Position numbers and translations under genes: made by a program. A model generated the notes under the pieces. It was not told the origin of the DNA. It searched no databases and was given only the letters and a program-made list of their open reading frames with translations. Below, in pieces: positions 46,191 through 53,541 of a DNA stretch of 64,000 bases (within the stretch, counting starts at the first letter, position 1; each line of letters opens with the position of its first letter). Source of the DNA: Arthrobacter globiformis NBRC 12137 (GTDB taxonomy: Bacteria > Actinomycetota > Actinomycetes > Actinomycetales > Micrococcaceae); NCBI RefSeq assembly GCF_000238915.1, contig NZ_BAEG01000037.1, positions 62,001 to 126,000 on the forward strand, given 5' to 3'.

Positions 46191-46401
46191 GTTTGAGGAC
46201 AACGCCTTCGCGTATGTCGAAGGCTTTGCGCTGGTACCAGCGCTCCGAGATGACCCAAATGACGCTGTGGTCTTCGGTGATGGTGTCCACGGTGGCCGGA
46301 TAAGTCTCGCCGGTCGGCTCATGGACGACGACTTTCTGCGCTGGCTGGAGCGTGTGCCAACCTTGAACGGTCTGGGCTTCGGGCGGTGTGGGTGGCTTCA
46401 T
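46183..46401 (-). CDS. Small hypothetical protein (72 aa)
   Basis: 72 residues, MKPPTPPEAQTVQGWHTLQPAQKVVVHEPTGETYPATVDTITEDHSVIWVISERWYQRKAFDIREGVVLKP. It looks like a compact beta-rich small protein with a Trp-rich end, and it is in a plausible operon position 11 bases after the ABM gene. I do not recognise the family. It ends at the IS256 remnant but the frame stops naturally, so it may be complete. Confidence 0.5.
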   Translation of the reverse strand: MKPPTPPEAQTVQGWHTLQPAQKVVVHEPTGETYPATVDTITEDHSVIWVISERWYQRKAFDIREGVVLKPQ

Positions 46402-46412
46402 CAGTAGTGCCG

Positions 46413-46727
46413 CTAGGGGGCTTCGTTTGGGGCGGTAGGGGTGACGTAGGTTGAGACGGACCGGGACTCCAGTTCAGGAATGATATGGACCGCACCTATG
46501 GTGAGGAAGTGCTGGGTTTGTTTGTGGAGGTCGAAGTCGTGGGCGGTGTGGTAGCTCTCAAGGATGATGATCTTCCTGTCGTCTTCTACTCCGTGGAAGT
46601 ATTCGTATGAGATGTTCCCGGGTTCTTCGCGCGTGTGGGCCGCCATTTTTTCCAGGTATTTGAGTATCTCTTCGGTGGTACCTGGTTTCGTTCGGTAGCG
46701 GGCTACGACGTTGAAGGTGCAGCTCAT
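46413..46727 (-). CDS. Antibiotic biosynthesis monooxygenase (ABM)-fold protein
   Basis: 104 residues, typical for a dimeric ABM domain: FNVVARYRTKPGTTEEILKYLEKMAAHTREEPGNISYEYFHGVEDDRKIIILESYHTAHDFDLHKQTQHF. The conserved ES-x3-DFDxH-like region and length fit cofactor-free quinol or heme-type monooxygenases, or LsrG-like isomerases. It is probably an auxiliary enzyme of the pathway encoded by this operon. The ATG overlaps the end of the broken MBL gene and the frame is intact. Confidence 0.85.
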   Translation of the reverse strand: MSCTFNVVARYRTKPGTTEEILKYLEKMAAHTREEPGNISYEYFHGVEDDRKIIILESYHTAHDFDLHKQTQHFLTIGAVHIIPELESRSVSTYVTPTAPNEAP

Positions 46728-47470
46728 GGTGTCTCCTTGGTGGTTGTTGGTGCGTCGCCGATGGCTATTCCCGCTCCTGCGGGGAGTTCGGTGCAGGTGC
46801 TGAAGCGTGTGAGGACGTCTGCGTCGTGCCGCGAAAGGATGGTCACATCGCGGTTACGTATCTCCTCGCGGATAAACGCGAAGGCGTCGTACATGGCTGG
46901 CAGGTCGCTGGCAGCGGTGAAGGGCATGATGCGGTCCTGCTCTTCGTAGAAATGAACCGCGTCGGAGGCCAGTAGCACTTCGCCCTCGGAGGTGGGGACG
47001 TAGGGATTGCCTGCCCGGGCGCGTGCCCACCTACTTCCACCAGGCGCAGATTGGGCAGGGGGCTGTTTCACCCGAGAACAGCTTGAGCCTGCCCTCGGGT
47101 GAAACAGCGCAACTGGTCGATCTCGGTTCTCCCGGAGTAGAAGGAAAACTGCCAATGCCGGGTGGTAGCTGAGGTCAGAACCTGTATTCGGTCTCCGACA
47201 TGTGGATCCTCGCATTGGGGAACAGGTTGAAGTTGCCGATTTGGTCGTAGTGGCCGTGCGTGACAATGACGTCGGCGACTGCGGCCGGATCAATGCCGAA
47301 CTGGGCCAGTACTTCTGCGGTGCAGCTGTAGGGTTCGGGCACGTTTGCGGGCGTCATCTTCGCTGAAACCGGTGTCGACGACGGCTGTCCCGTCGGGACC
47401 TTGCAGGACCCAGAAGAAGTAGTCCACGGTGGCTGGTCCGTCATCTTCGCCGTATAGGCGGCAATTGAGG
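46724..47470 (-). pseudogene. Metallo-beta-lactamase-fold hydrolase, frameshifted and damaged
   Basis: The N-terminal part in one frame reads HLNCRLYGEDDGPATVDYFFWVLQGPDGTAVVDTGFSEDDARKRA. A frame change near 47340 then gives LAQFGIDPAAVADVIVTHGHYDQIGNFNLFPNARIHMSETEYRF and a stop. The C-terminal part (EVLLASDAVHFYEEQDRIMPF ... VTILSRHDADVL) is in a third frame. The expected HxHxDH zinc motif is HGHYDQ. The middle is replaced by unrelated sequence containing a 14-bp inverted repeat. The family is AHL-lactonase-like MBL hydrolases. Clearly inactive. Confidence 0.75.
47063..47107. repeat. 14-bp perfect inverted repeat inside the broken MBL gene
   Basis: CTGTTTCACCCGAG (47063-47076) and CTCGGGTGAAACAG (47094-47107) with a 17-base spacer. 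It sits where the MBL reading frame is disrupted, so it may be a small inserted element or a deletion scar. Confidence 0.6.
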
Positions 47471-47529
47471 TGCGTTAGGCGGGCCGGGTGCCCACCCGCA
47501 CGGCGACCACCCGGTACCCGCTGCCTTGT

Positions 47530-47967
47530 TTAGCTGGCGCCATTGCCGCCCTCGTGGACCTCCACGGTAGGTTCGATCCCGTCGGCGCCGACCACCTCGC
47601 GCCATGCGTCGAAGCCGGCCTGGAAGGCCACCACACCCGCTTCGGGGAGGGCGATCTCAATCGCTTCGAGGATTTCGGTCGGCGTGACGCCCAGATCCAG
47701 GGCCACCCGGATATGGCTTTGGATGTGGCCTTTGGAGGCGCGCATGACGGTCAGGCTGACGATGAAGATCAGTTCCTTGGTCTTGCGGTCCAGGGTGCGC
47801 TGGTCCAGGTAGGCGGCCGACACGACGTGGTTCGCGGCTTGCAGCACGGGAAAATCGTGCTTGGCCATGACCTTGTGATATTCGAGGACGTAGCCGCGTT
47901 TGCGGGCCATGTCGTCGATGTAGTCCTGGGCCTCGGCGGCGGTTTGGCTGTTAAGGTCAATGGTCAT
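47530..47967 (-). CDS. Carboxymuconolactone-decarboxylase-family protein
   Basis: 145 residues from ATG 47967 with GGAAGG nine bases upstream. CMD fold: HDFPVLQAANHVVSAAYLDQRTLDRKTKELIFIVSLTVMRASKGHIQSHIRVALDLGVTPTEILEAIEIALPEAGVVAF. It lacks the CxxC of AhpD but keeps the His in GHIQSH, as in gamma-carboxymuconolactone decarboxylase-type enzymes that act on ring-derived lactones. In the operon it lies between broken genes yet remains intact, perhaps under selection or only recently orphaned. Confidence 0.85.
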   Translation of the reverse strand: MTIDLNSQTAAEAQDYIDDMARKRGYVLEYHKVMAKHDFPVLQAANHVVSAAYLDQRTLDRKTKELIFIVSLTVMRASKGHIQSHIRVALDLGVTPTEILEAIEIALPEAGVVAFQAGFDAWREVVGADGIEPTVEVHEGGNGAS

Positions 47968-48237
47968 TGGGATGTCCTTCCGGGATTGTAAGGCGTTCGT
48001 TGATGCGTAGCGATGTGCCGTTGAGCGTTTCGTAGTAGCGGGCAAATTCGGTGTGGTCGGGGGCGGGGCTTTCTAGCAGCTCCCGGGCCTTTCGGCAGTT
48101 TGTTGTGCCGTGAGGACGACGGGTGCTTTGGTGTCGCAGACGAACAGTTCCCGTCCGGGGGAGTGGTTGATGGCCATGGGGCGGCCCATGTTGCCCAGTC
48201 CCACGAACAAGGAGGCGTGGGTGTCCGGCATCACCAT
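47957..48237 (-). pseudogene. NAD-binding 3-hydroxyisobutyrate-dehydrogenase-like gene, truncated
   Basis: A start at 48237 gives MVMPDTHASLFVGLGNMGRPMAI, the Rossmann motif of the beta-hydroxyacid dehydrogenase family, then runs VLTAQQTAERPGSC to a stop at 48076. A second frame resumes with FARYYETLNGTSLRINERLTIPEGHPNDH, which looks like the C-terminal end of the same enzyme. About 200 residues are missing between. Internal deletion plus frameshift. Confidence 0.65.
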
Positions 48238-48983
48238 GTTGAGGTTCCGCCGTCGATAGTGAGCACGGAGCCGGTCGCGAAGCTGGACTCCTTTGCGGCG
48301 AGCCATACAATGGCTTCGGCGATCTCTTCGGGCCGGCCCATGCGGTGCATGGGGGAGCGGCTGTTCAGTTCGTCGAGGAGCCTTTGCGGGTCCGGGGATT
48401 CGCTGATCATCTTGTCGAAGTACGGCGAGTTGATGGTTCCGGGGGCCACGGCGTTGACGCGAATGCCCTGGTCGACGTGATCAAGGGCCATCGCCCTGGT
48501 CAAGGCTGACACTCCGCCCTTTGAGGCCACATAGGCTGCGCGGCTGCGGATCCCGACGGCGGCTGTGTACGAGGAGGTGTTGACGATTCTGCCGTCACCG
48601 GTCTTGGCGAGTTCTGGGATCACGTACTTGCAACACAGATATACGCCTTTGAGGTTGACCGACATTAGACGGTCCCAGTCGTCTTCATCAATCTCGAGCA
48701 CACTGCCGGGAATACCGAATCCGGCGTTGTTGCAGAGAACGTCGATGCCCCCAAAGTTGTCGACGACGCTTTGTACCATCGCACGGACGCTTGCGGAGTC
48801 GCTGACGTCGACGGTTACGGCCAAGGCCTTCGCGCCCGCCTCGTCGGCTACTTCCCGGGCGGCGGTTTCGTTCTTGTCGGCGATGGCGACGTTCGCGCCG
48901 AGTTCAGCAAATCGAAGAGCGGTGGCCCTGCCGATACCGCTTCCGGCGCCGGTAACGATGACGGTCTGGTCAGTGAAGTTCAC
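48231..48983 (-). CDS. Short-chain dehydrogenase/reductase (SDR)
   Basis: 250 residues, classical SDR. Cofactor motif VTGAGSGIGRATALRFAELGANVAIADKNE (TGxxxGxG with Asp suggesting NAD), NNAGFG, Ser in VNTSSYTAAVG, and catalytic Tyr/Lys in AAYVASKGG. The C-terminus ATGSVLTIDGG is canonical. Substrate unknown; the operon with ADH, CMD and ABM-type genes suggests oxidation of an alcohol intermediate in a ring or terpenoid pathway. It overlaps the ends of both neighbouring broken genes, showing the original operon packing. Confidence 0.9.
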   Translation of the reverse strand: MNFTDQTVIVTGAGSGIGRATALRFAELGANVAIADKNETAAREVADEAGAKALAVTVDVSDSASVRAMVQSVVDNFGGIDVLCNNAGFGIPGSVLEIDEDDWDRLMSVNLKGVYLCCKYVIPELAKTGDGRIVNTSSYTAAVGIRSRAAYVASKGGVSALTRAMALDHVDQGIRVNAVAPGTINSPYFDKMISESPDPQRLLDELNSRSPMHRMGRPEEIAEAIVWLAAKESSFATGSVLTIDGGTSTW

Positions 48984-49273
48984 GAAGCGCTTCCTTTGAA
49001 TTCGACGATCTGACGGGTGACTTTGGCTTCAAGCACGAGGCTTAGGGGAGAGAGCTCGATCCGCACGTCCGGGCGGGGCAATCCTACGGTCACAGTTTGG
49101 CCTGCCTCTGGCTCGCGAGAGATCCGAGTTGCAAACCCCCGCCGCTTCCCTCCGGACGAGCAGTTCGCCGGGGCCGGGGCATCCAGAGTCAGTTCGGCCA
49201 CGTTGATCGAGGTGGTGTCGTCCCACGGCCTCGGCGCTCCCCCCGTCTCCAGACCCGCTCCTTTGAACTTCAT
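48980..49273 (-). pseudogene. Zn-dependent alcohol dehydrogenase, N- and C-terminal scraps joined by deletion
   Basis: From ATG 49273 the frame gives MKFKGAGLETGGAPRPWDDT and VAELTLDA. A neighbouring frame continues PGPGELLVRREAAGVCNSDLS, the N-terminus of a medium-chain alcohol dehydrogenase with its zinc Cys. The original frame then jumps to QTVTVGLPRPDVRIELSPLSLVLEAK, a segment found near residue 270 of such enzymes. So about 220 residues are deleted and a frameshift lies in the first part. The frame stays open (98 residues), but no functional enzyme is possible. First gene of the minus-strand operon. Confidence 0.8.
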
Positions 49274-49340
49274 CGTCCTACTCCAGTCCCCGCCAGCCTG
49301 GCGGATCGATTCAAGGTTGTTTATAGCCAGTGCTAATCCA

Positions 49341-49355
49341 GTATTACAGTAATAC
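49341..49355. promoter_or_regulatory. Operator-like palindrome between the ADH remnant and the GntR gene
   Basis: GTATTACAGTAATAC, a perfect 7+1+7 palindrome in the 152-base divergent promoter region. Its first 11 bases recur (reverse strand) in the palindrome upstream of the ABC importer at 41047-41063. A likely autoregulatory site of the adjacent FCD regulator. Confidence 0.65.
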
Positions 49356-49425
49356 CAGCAAGGATGTCTAGTCCCACATTCGACCTTTTCGCGTATGATG
49401 GTGAAACCCGCACGAAGGAAGACCC

Positions 49426-50103
49426 ATGACAATCGACGCCGTCCGCAGAACCGCAGCCCCACTCCGAACGGAAGTGGTTAACGCCCTCCGCCGCGCCATA
49501 GTTGCCCAGGAGTTCGTGGCCGGGGAACGCCTTGTTGAAACCGTCCTTTGCGAGAAGTATTCGGTTAGCAGGACGGTTGTCCGTGAGGCGCTAAGGCAGC
49601 TCGAATCCGAGGGCCTGGTGTCGATGGTTGCCAACCGTGGCCCCGAAGTCGCTACCCTGAGTATTCACGATGCGGAAAGCCTCTACGAGGTCCGTCGGGC
49701 CCTCGAGTCACTGGCCGGAAGCTTGTTCGCCGAACGCGCGAACGATGAGCAGTGCACCGAACTAGTTGCACGGCTCGGCGAAGTCAAAGCCGCGGTGGCG
49801 TCAGGCGATCCCGAAAAACGCCTTGAGGCAAAAGACAGATACTACGACGTCCTCCTGGATGGTACAGGAAACGCCGAAATCGCCCGGATGCTCAGGAGTG
49901 TCAACGCGCGGACCCAGATGCTTCGGACGCTTTCACTGTCGGTTCGTGGCAGGGAGGCCCACACCATCGCGGAGATCACCCGCATCACCGCTGCCGCGGC
50001 CGTAAACCGGGACCCTGAAGAGGCGCGCGTCGCATGCGAAGACCATGTCAGGAACGCAGCCGAAGCGGCGTTGGCGGAGATGCGCCGACTCCAGGCGGGG
50101 TAA
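49426..50103 (+). CDS. FadR/FCD-type GntR transcriptional regulator
   Basis: 225 residues. HTH: ALRRAIVAQEFVAGERLVETVLCEKYSVSRTVVREALRQLESEGLVSMVANRGPEV. FCD domain: IHDAESLYEVRRALESLAGSLFAERA, then RYYDVLLDGTGNAEIARMLRSVNAR and the C-terminal EITRITAAAAVNRDPEEARVACEDHVRNAAEAA. GAAGGA precedes the ATG. It is divergent from the decayed operon. GTATTAC-type sites near 41.05, 49.34 and 50.21 kb suggest it controls the ABC importer, the decayed operon and the SCP2/hydrolase pair. Confidence 0.92.
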   Translation: MTIDAVRRTAAPLRTEVVNALRRAIVAQEFVAGERLVETVLCEKYSVSRTVVREALRQLESEGLVSMVANRGPEVATLSIHDAESLYEVRRALESLAGSLFAERANDEQCTELVARLGEVKAAVASGDPEKRLEAKDRYYDVLLDGTGNAEIARMLRSVNARTQMLRTLSLSVRGREAHTIAEITRITAAAAVNRDPEEARVACEDHVRNAAEAALAEMRRLQAG

Positions 50104-50118
50104 CTGGTACCTATTGCC

Positions 50119-50160
50119 GAGCCCGGCCGGCCACCCTTGTGTGGCCGGCCGGGCTTTCTT
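50119..50160 (+). terminator. Rho-independent terminator of the GntR gene
   Basis: GCCCGGCCGGCCAC (50121-50134) pairs with GTGGCCGGCCGGGC (50141-50154) around CCTTGT, followed by TTTCTTCTT. Confidence 0.88.
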
Positions 50161-50209
50161 CTTAAGCCGGGTTGACGTGGGCCAAGGCGGCCCTTACGCT
50201 CATAACATC

Positions 50210-50219
50210 GTAATACGGT
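50210..50219. promoter_or_regulatory. Third GTATTAC-type operator candidate
   Basis: GTAATACGGT, identical to 41052-41061 in the palindrome before the ABC importer. The second half-site is poor. It lies in the 320-base gap upstream of the SCP2/hydrolase pair, about 205 bases before the start; nothing else was recognised in that gap. Confidence 0.45.
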
Positions 50220-50424
50220 CTTATAGAAGCCCAGCCAATATTTATTTGCGGCCGTCCTAGGCTTCAGTGCCATTGCCACCACAAGAAGACCACTCACGGC
50301 GCACGCATCGACGAACTGACCATCTGAACCAGCTCGCTGGTGGCGCAAGGACAACCCACGGACCTCCACCGAGGCCCTTGCGCCGCCAGAAACTGAAACC
50401 GTTCCCGGACACAGAAAGTTGTTC

Positions 50425-50835
50425 ATGACTCCAACACACACCACACCAACGGCCATTTCCGAAGAGTGGTTTACCGCCTTAGCCGAGGCTGTGCACAGCG
50501 ACCGTGAGACCCAGGTCATCGGCAGGTACAGCGATTTCTGGATCGGCGCCGTCTCGCCCGGGAACTGGCAGGTTGCCCTTAGCTTCCGAATCTCAGAACT
50601 TGTCCCTGCGCCCTGGGAAGACCTGCCCCGGGAGCACATCCTCATCTCCGCCACGCAAGCCGGCTGGGAGCAGATCTTCGATCCCCAACCCAAACCCCTC
50701 CACCACGACCTGCTCGCACTGGCCAAAAACAGCCCCGACGTCACCGTGAGCGGATCCGACGTCGAACTTGTCCGCAACCTGAGGGTCATCGCACGACTAA
50801 TCGACCTCGGAAAGGCACTCCATGCCCAGCACTGA
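50425..50835 (+). CDS. SCP2-like small protein
   Basis: 136 residues from ATG 50425 (a TTG six bases earlier is also open). The start EEWFTALAEAVHSDRETQVIGRYSDFWIG and the end SGSDVELVRNLRVIARLIDLGKAL resemble small SCP2 sterol-carrier-like proteins encoded beside alpha/beta hydrolases, where a hydrophobic ligand is bound. Confidence in the family is moderate; it could be an unassigned hypothetical. The stop overlaps the hydrolase start by 14 bases, so the two are translated together. Confidence 0.6.
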   Translation: MTPTHTTPTAISEEWFTALAEAVHSDRETQVIGRYSDFWIGAVSPGNWQVALSFRISELVPAPWEDLPREHILISATQAGWEQIFDPQPKPLHHDLLALAKNSPDVTVSGSDVELVRNLRVIARLIDLGKALHAQH

Positions 50836-51736
50836 GACCCCTGCATCCAGCATCGAAAACGTCGTCGGCCGCTACATCAACCTCCGATCCTCCGGACGCG
50901 ACCAGCGGATCTATTTTGAAGAGGCCGGCAGCGGACCTGTCATTCTCTGCCTCCACACGGCCGGCGCCGACTCCCGACAGTTCAGGCACCTGCTCAACGA
51001 TCCGGACATCACCAGCCGCTTCCGCGTGGTAGCGTTCGACCTTCCCTGGCACGGCCGGTCACTTCCCCCGGAAGGCTGGTGGGAAGAGGAATACCTGCTC
51101 ACGACCGACGCGTACGTGGCGATTGTCCGCGATTTCGCTGCGGCCCTGAATTTGAAGCAACCGGTTGTGATCGGCTGCTCCATGGCCGGCTCACTCGTTC
51201 TGGAATTGGCCCGCCGCCACGCTGACGACACCGGTGCCGTCATCGGCCTCTCCGGAGCGCTGAAGGTCAACGGACGGTTCCAGGACTGGTCGCTGCGCCC
51301 CGACGTCAACGCCCAGCAGTCAGTGCCCACCTGGACCTCCAGCCTCATGGCACCACAGAGCCCCGAGGTCTCCCGCCGCGAAGTGTGGTGGATCTACAGC
51401 CAAGGTGGCCCCGGCATCTACCGCGGCGACACCTACTTCTACTCCCAGGACCTCGACCTCCGGGGGAGAGGACAGGAAATCGACACCGAAGCGTGCCCCG
51501 TCTACCTCCTGACCGGCGAGTACGACCACGCTTGCACACCAGCAGACACCGCGGACGCCATCGCCGAGATCCCGGGAGCCAAAGGCGGTCCCATGAAGGA
51601 CATCGGACACTTCCCCATGGCCGAAAACTACCCACTGTTCAAAACCTACCTGCTGCCCATCCTCGACGAACTCCACCCCGCCGAGGGCTCCCAGGACCTC
51701 AACCGACCTGCCCTCGAAGGAACCCACCATGTCTGA
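50822..51736 (+). CDS. Alpha/beta hydrolase
   Basis: 304 residues. Hydrolase fold with LCLHTAGADSRQFRHLL (oxyanion region), nucleophile Ser in VIGCSMAGSLVLELA, acid Asp in LTGEYDHACTPAD, and catalytic His in DIGHFPMAENYPLF. This is the carboxylesterase, lactonase or ring-cleavage hydrolase group. The overlap with the SCP2-like gene suggests a hydrophobic ester or lactone substrate. A further gene starts eight bases before its stop but is cut by an ISL3 element. Confidence 0.9.
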   Translation: MPSTETPASSIENVVGRYINLRSSGRDQRIYFEEAGSGPVILCLHTAGADSRQFRHLLNDPDITSRFRVVAFDLPWHGRSLPPEGWWEEEYLLTTDAYVAIVRDFAAALNLKQPVVIGCSMAGSLVLELARRHADDTGAVIGLSGALKVNGRFQDWSLRPDVNAQQSVPTWTSSLMAPQSPEVSRREVWWIYSQGGPGIYRGDTYFYSQDLDLRGRGQEIDTEACPVYLLTGEYDHACTPADTADAIAEIPGAKGGPMKDIGHFPMAENYPLFKTYLLPILDELHPAEGSQDLNRPALEGTHHV

Positions 51737-51749
51737 GACGTCCACCACC
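51729..51749 (+). pseudogene. Start of an operon gene cut off by the ISL3 insertion
   Basis: AAGGAACCCACC ATG at 51729 opens MSETSTTGPS. The codons overlap the hydrolase stop as in the other operon junctions, but the ISL3 sequence begins within about ten codons. The rest of the gene is not found in this window. Confidence 0.55.
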
Positions 51750-53152
51750 GGCCCTTCGCATTTAGGCATGGTTCGTTTGTTTGATCCGGTAGGGGCGGTG
51801 GCCGCCGGCGGCGAGTAGGCATCGGAGTCTGTAGTTGGTGAAGTTGCGGAAGCCGCGAGCGATTCTGCGGGTGGTTTCGATAACTTCGTCGATGGCTTCG
51901 GTGGGGCCGTTGGAGGCGTCGAAGGTGTCGACATGGGCCAGGATCGCGGTCTTCCATTGCTTGAGGGTTGCAGCCCAGGCGCGAGATCTCGGGGATCGGG
52001 CAGGCCGGGATTGAGGCGATCACCTCGTGGATGAGTTCTCTGCCTCTGGCAGGGGTGGCCTGGTAGATGTGGCGGAGTTTCTGGTGCCACTGCCAGGCCA
52101 GGGAGACTTCGTGGTGCGGTCGCCGAGGGTGAGCTTGGCGTCGAGCCGGGCGGCTTGTTTGTCGGTGAGGTGTTCGGCAAACGATCTGCAAGGTCCGGCG
52201 GGTGCCGAAGAGCGGATCGCCCTTGCGACCGCGGTGCTCGAGGGTGTCTTGCTGGACGCGGCGGCGGACCTCATCGACCATGGCTGATCCGAGTTTTACT
52301 ACATGGAACGCGTCCAGGACGGTGATGGCTTCGGGGAGTTCATCGCGGATCGCTTTCGCGTAGCCGCGGAACGGATCCAAGCCGCCGTCTTGATGCCGGC
52401 AGTGAATTCCTCGCCGCGGTCTTTGAGCCAGTCGGCGTATGCCGTCCCGGACGGACCCGGAACAAGGTCCAGCAACCTGGCGTGCACCACACCGTGGGCG
52501 TCGCGGGTGTGGTCCACGATCCCGGTGACCATGTCGGATCCTGGCGGGCCGGTGTGGGACCAGACATGCTCGTCGACGCCGAGCGCGTCCACTCCTGTCA
52601 GCCGGCCAGCCGTTGCGATGCGCCGGGCGGCCTCTGCCTTGATAGTGTGCCAGGAGACGACGAGCTGGTGCACCAGGGCGGAGCCCGAGGTGTCGAACCG
52701 CTGCAGGCTGTCGGTCGCCCCGCCGCGGCCCTGGCAGTGAGTTTTGCCCGGTGCCCGGCCAACTCGTGCTCTTCGGTGAATGTGGTTCTCGGGCAGCCAG
52801 GGTCCGGGCAGCGCCAGACCCGCGTGGCCCACAGCAGCCGCACCGGACGGCCGAAACACGGGGTGTCGTGAAGCCGGACCTGCCGGCGGCCGTGCCCGAC
52901 CGCGACGACGCCGCAGTCCGGGCAGCCGCTCAAGGTTTCGGCTGTCTCGACGTGCAGAACCAGGCCCGTCCCGGCCGCCGTGACAGAGCAGACGTGGATA
53001 CCGTCGACACCAAGATCACCGGAAGAGGAACCAGCGCCCAGCCAAGTGATCCAACAGGGCACACCGCGCTGACCAAAACGGACAACAACCACCGAACGCC
53101 CTGTCCGCGAGAACCGCAACCATCACAGACCCTCATGAAAAATCGGGGCTAG
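51750..53152 (-). pseudogene. ISL3-family transposase/insertion sequence remnant
   Basis: The N-terminal zinc-binding part (SGCPDCGVVAVGHGRRQVRLHDTPCFGRPVRLLW, RVWRCPDPGC) begins near 53070. The middle in another frame gives IKAEAARRIATAGRLTGVDALGVDEHVWSHTG with the first catalytic Asp, another gives AITVLDAFHVVKLGSAMVDEVRRRVQQDT, and the end (NFTNYRLRCLLAAGGHRPYRIKQTNHA) stops at 51762. At least four frames are involved, so it is dead. The exact ends are uncertain; the boundaries given are where similarity to flanking genes stops. Confidence 0.8.
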
Positions 53153-53328
53153 GGAACGCAGACGAGCGTTTCCCGTGCGGAAGCCGGGAAGGCTTGCTCG
53201 AACGCTTCATCGGTCGGACTCGATACCCCTGCCAGCCAAGCCATGATCGTGAGGATCATGACGGGGCGATCGGGGTGCTTTTGGGCCGGCTGATTGTCAT
53301 CGGGGTTATGGAAAGCGCGGTTCAGCAT
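53149..53328 (-). CDS. Possible small protein (59 aa) ending at the ISL3 edge
   Basis: ATG 53328 is preceded by AAAGGAGACC, a strong ribosome site. The product MLNRAFHNPDDNQPAQKHPD then VMILTIMAWLAGVSS and a polar tail is not recognised. Its stop lies at the junction with the ISL3 remnant, so it may be a truncated gene. It could equally be chance. Confidence 0.35.
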   Translation of the reverse strand: MLNRAFHNPDDNQPAQKHPDRPVMILTIMAWLAGVSSPTDEAFEQAFPASARETLVCVP

Positions 53329-53541
53329 GTGGTCTCCTTTTTCTCGCCAGGGACTGCAGGCCTTGGTTTTTCCGTGAGGAGACTTCTGCGCTGGCTTCTG
53401 CTGTTCCCTGTCGCGACGGCGCTGATGTACGACGTCGATGTTCTTAATCTGGCTCACCTCACGTCGTGCCGGAGTGTTGCGGATAGCCGCGTCTGCCTGA
53501 AGTCAGCAGCGCGGCTATCCGGTGTCATGGCTTCAGCAACG

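Noticed and set aside
52303..52740. Plus-strand frame of 145 codons inside the ISL3 region
   Set aside because: Antisense to the recognisable ISL3 catalytic fragment on the minus strand, with no ribosome site.
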